This document shows positions 61,336 through 64,000 of a DNA stretch of 64,000 bases, one piece after another. Positions within the stretch are counted from its first letter, which is position 1. Every line of letters starts with the position of its first letter. The position numbers were made by a program, and so were the translations under genes. The notes beneath the pieces were generated by a model, which did not search any database, had not been told where the DNA came from, and was given only the letters and a program-made list of their open reading frames with translations. The stretch is from Clostridium_AD estertheticum_D (GTDB lineage: Bacteria > Bacillota > Clostridia > Clostridiales > Clostridiaceae): assembly GCF_018861295.1 (NCBI RefSeq), contig NZ_JAHLDM010000025.1:13504-77503 (forward strand). Reading direction: 5' to 3'.

Positions 61336-62037
61336 TTAATTGATATGTTTACTTGAATATTTTTTTATTGTATTTATACTAAATTTTAATTCTTTAGCTA
61401 TCTGTGCGTATATCAGTCCTTTTTCTTTTAATTTCTTTATAGCTTCTATTTTTTCTAATTTAGCCTTTTCTCTTTTAGTTAATCCCTCTTGATCTCTTCT
61501 CTTAATTTCTTTTGTATTAATAATAGTTTTAAGAATCTTCATTTCATCTTCAATAATGTTTAAAAGACCTATAAGCGTTGTATTTTTATAGTTATAACCC
61601 TTATATTTATATCCAGATCTATTTTTCTTTTTATCATCGCCATCTTTAATCTCAATTTTTAATTGCTCTACATCTTTATTTTCGAATTCATTCTCTAGCC
61701 ACTCCTTATATGCTTTTTCTGCTTGCGAGGTTTGACTTCTAACTTCACTTTCAGGTAATGGACATATAAAAGCTCTATTAAATTCTAAAGTGTCCTCTAA
61801 TGCCTTTTTAAGGTCATTAGTAAAACAACAGGCTAAGTATCTATATAAAAAACATATAGGCTCTCTTTGGCTTTTTTCTACTAACTCACCGTTTTCATCT
61901 CTGCAGTATCCTTCTCTAAAATTCTGAATCTCTACTATGTCCATAAGCCTTGCATGGTGAAGACTATAAAGATTAAATAGTTCCTGTAAGCCTAGATACT
62001 CTAGCTGCATCAATTGATTTAGCATCATCATTTTCAT
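61336..62037 (-). CDS. Hypothetical protein with C-terminal helix-turn-helix
   Basis: 233 residues, unrecognised. The N-terminal half has a Cys-containing patch (REPICFLYRYLACCFTN). A charged coiled-coil-like segment comes near residues 180-205, then a C-terminal helix-turn-helix-like stretch (GLIYAQIAKELKFSINTIKK). The pattern suggests a plasmid/phage DNA-binding or replication-associated protein. A weak start (ATG 62037) lacks a clear ribosome site; an upstream ATG at about 62164 with GAGGG reads only 31 codons in another frame. Confidence 0.5.
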   Translation of the reverse strand: MKMMMLNQLMQLEYLGLQELFNLYSLHHARLMDIVEIQNFREGYCRDENGELVEKSQREPICFLYRYLACCFTNDLKKALEDTLEFNRAFICPLPESEVRSQTSQAEKAYKEWLENEFENKDVEQLKIEIKDGDDKKKNRSGYKYKGYNYKNTTLIGLLNIIEDEMKILKTIINTKEIKRRDQEGLTKREKAKLEKIEAIKKLKEKGLIYAQIAKELKFSINTIKKYSSKHIN

Positions 62038-62165
62038 GCAAAAGATTTATTTGCATTTGAGCCTGGGATACTTATGAACTATTAACCACATCATCTATTG
62101 GCACTATAGTTAGATTTCTTATAATCTCACTTAAGTCGCCAATATGTATTTTCTCGGCCAACATA

Positions 62166-62557
62166 AAAAAGCCCTCCTATTTTTTAGTAACCCAAATAAG
62201 AGTGCTGCATTATACCAATTAATCATCACCTTCGGTGCTGACTTTATTTAACTTATACATAGCTTGACTATTCGTGACGAATATATTAAACTAAGTATAT
62301 AAATTAAATAAAATATTTAAAGATATAACTTTCCTATTCGGGAAGTTATCAGGATTTATGAAACTCTTGAATTAAAGCGACCAAACTTTTAGGATTCAAG
62401 AGTTGTTTCATTTTTTGGATATATATAAACCATGATTACTTTCTATTTGTAAATAATTGTATTTTTATTTTGTTTTTTGTAATTTTATTTGTTTTAATTC
62501 TACTATAAATTACCTATAATTTCAAATTTTTATAATATATAGTCAATTCCTATCAAA
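62166..62557. other. Intergenic region with two hairpins
   Basis: Hairpin ATAACTTTCC-N5-GGGAAGTTAT at 62325-62349. A longer one (ATGAAACTCTTGAATT ... GATTCAAGAGTTGTTTCAT, 62357-62412) ends in TTTTTT, a plausible plus-strand terminator. No gene seen. Confidence 0.5.
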
Positions 62558-62990
62558 TTATCGTTTATATTTGTTTACAAACTCCACTAAAGCCAGTGCT
62601 ATAAGGTCCTTTTGAGTTTCTTTTTGCCCCTTGCAAAATGAAACAAATTCATCAAGTACTATTTTATAGGTTTTTACACTTCTGCTTATAACCTCACCTT
62701 TGAGCATATGATTGTTAAGATCTATTTCAGGTACATCTATTATATTCTCATTACCTTTTTTATTTTTGTACCATTGAATCATTTCTTCAATTTCAGGATA
62801 CTCACTTTTTATAGCATTTTTCACTGTTTCTGTAACTTCTGTTTTAACTACCACTGAAGTATTATTATTGTCTTTTTCAATAGGTGTTGCTTTAGTGTTA
62901 CTTTGTAGTTCCTTAAGAAATGTTTCTTGGTAGTTCTTTTTTAATACCTGATGTATATCCTTATTTTCACTTGGCGTTACTCATCGCCCT
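62558..62990 (-). pseudogene. Hypothetical protein, start region frameshifted
   Basis: The frame SENKDIHQVLKKNYQETFLK...FVSFCKGQKETQKDLI...FVNKYKR is open from about 62980 to 62558. The only good start (AAGGTGGGATAGGGCG-ATG near 62987) reads MSNAK and stops, one base out of phase. Either a one-base frameshift has inactivated it, or translation uses GTG 62854 without a ribosome site. No family recognised; the C-terminus is helical. Confidence 0.45.
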
Positions 62991-63503
62991 ATCCCACCTT
63001 ATATGTAACACCTTATAAACACTTTTGAGTTACTTATAATTATATAATATCATAAAATTAAAATGCTATGTTTATTGATTTTATTTATTCACTTATAAAA
63101 CAATTTTTTATTCAAAAAATTTCTTAGTGTTGCTTTGGTGTTTATTTATAGTTGCTTATAAGCACCGCTTACATCCCTTTGTTTACAACAAATATAGAAT
63201 TAGCATCACTCTTTATAAACATGTCCGAAGCTTAGCATAGGGCGCATATATCATTATATTAAATTACTAATTACTACAAATAAAAATAAATAAGTCTTCC
63301 TCATTTAGAAAAATAAATTTTTATTTTTTATCTAGTTCTCTAAATTTCACTTGTCCGACCAGATAGGTGAGGCCATTAGTAACCTATTAAATTTGATACA
63401 AAATAAAATGGGATATCACCAACCTTTCCGACAGTCCCCATTTTAAGACATAAAATGGATATAAACCGTTCCAAAAATAAAAAGAGCATTTCTGCTCTTG
63501 ATG
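62991..63503. other. Non-coding A+T-rich region
   Basis: No gene is supported. Several TTATAAACAC / GTGTTTAT-like words occur near 63010, 63145 and 63210, loosely iteron-like. There is a hairpin-like AAATGGGATAT...ATAAAATGGATAT area near 63410-63460. Nothing conclusive. Confidence 0.3.
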
Positions 63504-63541
63504 GGGGTAGTGATCGCAAAACGCGGGAAATATACGTTAAG
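63504..63541 (+). repeat. Tn3-family terminal repeat (end 9)
   Basis: 38 nt starting GGGGTAGTGATCGCAAAACG and ending TATACGTTAAG. Followed within 100 bp by the hairpin GAGTTAGAACTA-N8-TAGTTCTAACTC. Related to end 1. Confidence 0.8.
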
Positions 63542-63784
63542 ACAGTTATTACCAAAAATATATTTTATCAAAACATTCTGAGTTAGAACTAATACTAAAT
63601 AGTTCTAACTCGAAAAAACATATAACATAAGTGTAAAGCATTGATATATAGGGTTTAATCACTAAATGATAAAGCTCTTATTGTTTTGTTTAAAACAAGT
63701 TAGTTAAAGTACAATTATAGTATTGATAATGCTAACTAAAATAGTAATGAAAAATATTAAATTAATACTAGTATATTTGATATG

Positions 63785-63822
63785 GGGGTAGCATACGCAA
63801 AAATGATATTTCGTAAGTTAAG
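63785..63822 (+). repeat. Tn3-family terminal repeat (end 10)
   Basis: 38 nt starting GGGGTAGCATACGCAAAAAT and ending GTAAGTTAAG. The following roughly 110 bp (TAATAATAGTATAATTAAAT, ATGTTTTGTGTCGCAACAGT) match the right end of the 11865-13059 element, read inward. Confidence 0.85.
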
Positions 63823-63990
63823 GAAACTAAAATGCCATAAATGTAAATACTTTACTCGTTAATTAATGGTAATAATAGTATAATTAAATAAATGTTTTGT
63901 GTCGCAACAGTAAAATACTTGTACCTTACGTAGCGTAATCATTTATACTTCTTTTATAGAATATAAAATGAACTAATACAGGGGGTAAGT

Positions 63991-64000
63991 ATGAATATTA
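63991..64000 (+). CDS. Start of a gene cut by the window edge
   Basis: ATG AAT ATT preceded by AGGGGGTAAGT, a good ribosome site. It lies about 170 bp inside Tn3-type end 10, the same place that the 199-residue passenger gene occupies in the related element. Too short to identify. Confidence 0.4.

Noticed and set aside
62991..63250. Plasmid replication origin with iterons
   Set aside because: TTATAAACAC-like words are few and irregularly spaced, and no recognised Rep gene adjoins them.
1..64000. tRNA, rRNA or CRISPR array
   Set aside because: No cloverleaf-like 3' CCA segment, rRNA core sequence or regularly spaced direct repeats were found by reading both strands.

Overview
The window looks like an accessory region of a low-G+C Clostridium-type Firmicute. 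The A+T-rich background, strong AGGAGG-like ribosome sites, TTG/GTG starts and the protein families (SdpI-like, VanZ, HxlR, ECF sigma factors) all fit. I cannot tell whether it is chromosome or plasmid. No rRNA, tRNA or CRISPR array was seen. The region is heavily worked over by transposons and holds many gene relics.

Layout. 0-2 kb: IS91-type element (tyrosine recombinase plus transposase). 2-9.5 kb: SdpI-like gene, fragments of a Tn3-family transposase and resolvase, a 1.4-kb segment present twice around an alpha/beta hydrolase gene, and a VOC-family gene. 9.6-11.8 kb: ECF sigma factor, membrane anti-sigma-like protein and VanZ-like protein. 11.9-13.1 kb: a transposase-less element bounded by 38-bp Tn3-type ends and carrying one unknown gene. 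13.4-23 kb: HxlR/flavin-reductase pair, small membrane proteins, ferredoxin-type membrane protein with a divergent membrane LuxR regulator, methyltransferases, AraC regulator and hydrolase. 23-53 kb: a mosaic island, visibly richer in G+C. It contains radical-SAM/RarA/hydrolase, carboxylesterase, Gp37/Gp68-like protein, a TerB-ATPase-helicase-UvrA operon, an esterase, an adenylation enzyme with an acetyltransferase, an MFS exporter and an ACGX-repeat peptide with its radical SAM enzyme. Relics of relaxase, ParB, integrase, IS110 and a group II intron lie between them. 54-58 kb: two SDR oxidoreductases (one broken) and a two-component system. 58-64 kb: transposase fragment, hairpin element, Tn3-derived miniature element, amino-acid permease, and plasmid- or phage-like unknown genes.

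The main signal is regulatory. Six promoters between 26.4 and 52.1 kb share one architecture: ...ACTATGTAC...CTGCGTAC directly abutting a TTGATT-type -35, then 16-17 bp and a TATAAT-type -10. They precede the radical-SAM/RarA operon, the carboxylesterase, the four-gene TerB-ATPase-helicase-UvrA operon, the esterase, the adenylation/GNAT pair and the flavin reductase-ACGX peptide-rSAM operon. A divergent HxlR-family gene lies beside the first site. I infer one HxlR-type regulon joining DNA-maintenance, RiPP-like and esterase functions.

The second signal is mobile-element biology. At least ten 38-bp Tn3-family ends occur, nearly all without a transposase. They include a 412-bp miniature element, and two elements of one family that share end and leader sequence but appear to carry different passenger genes. 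Several chimeric genes (RarA::MFS, SnoaL::AEC::MarR, internally deleted YjbR-EVE) show recurrent illegitimate recombination in the island.
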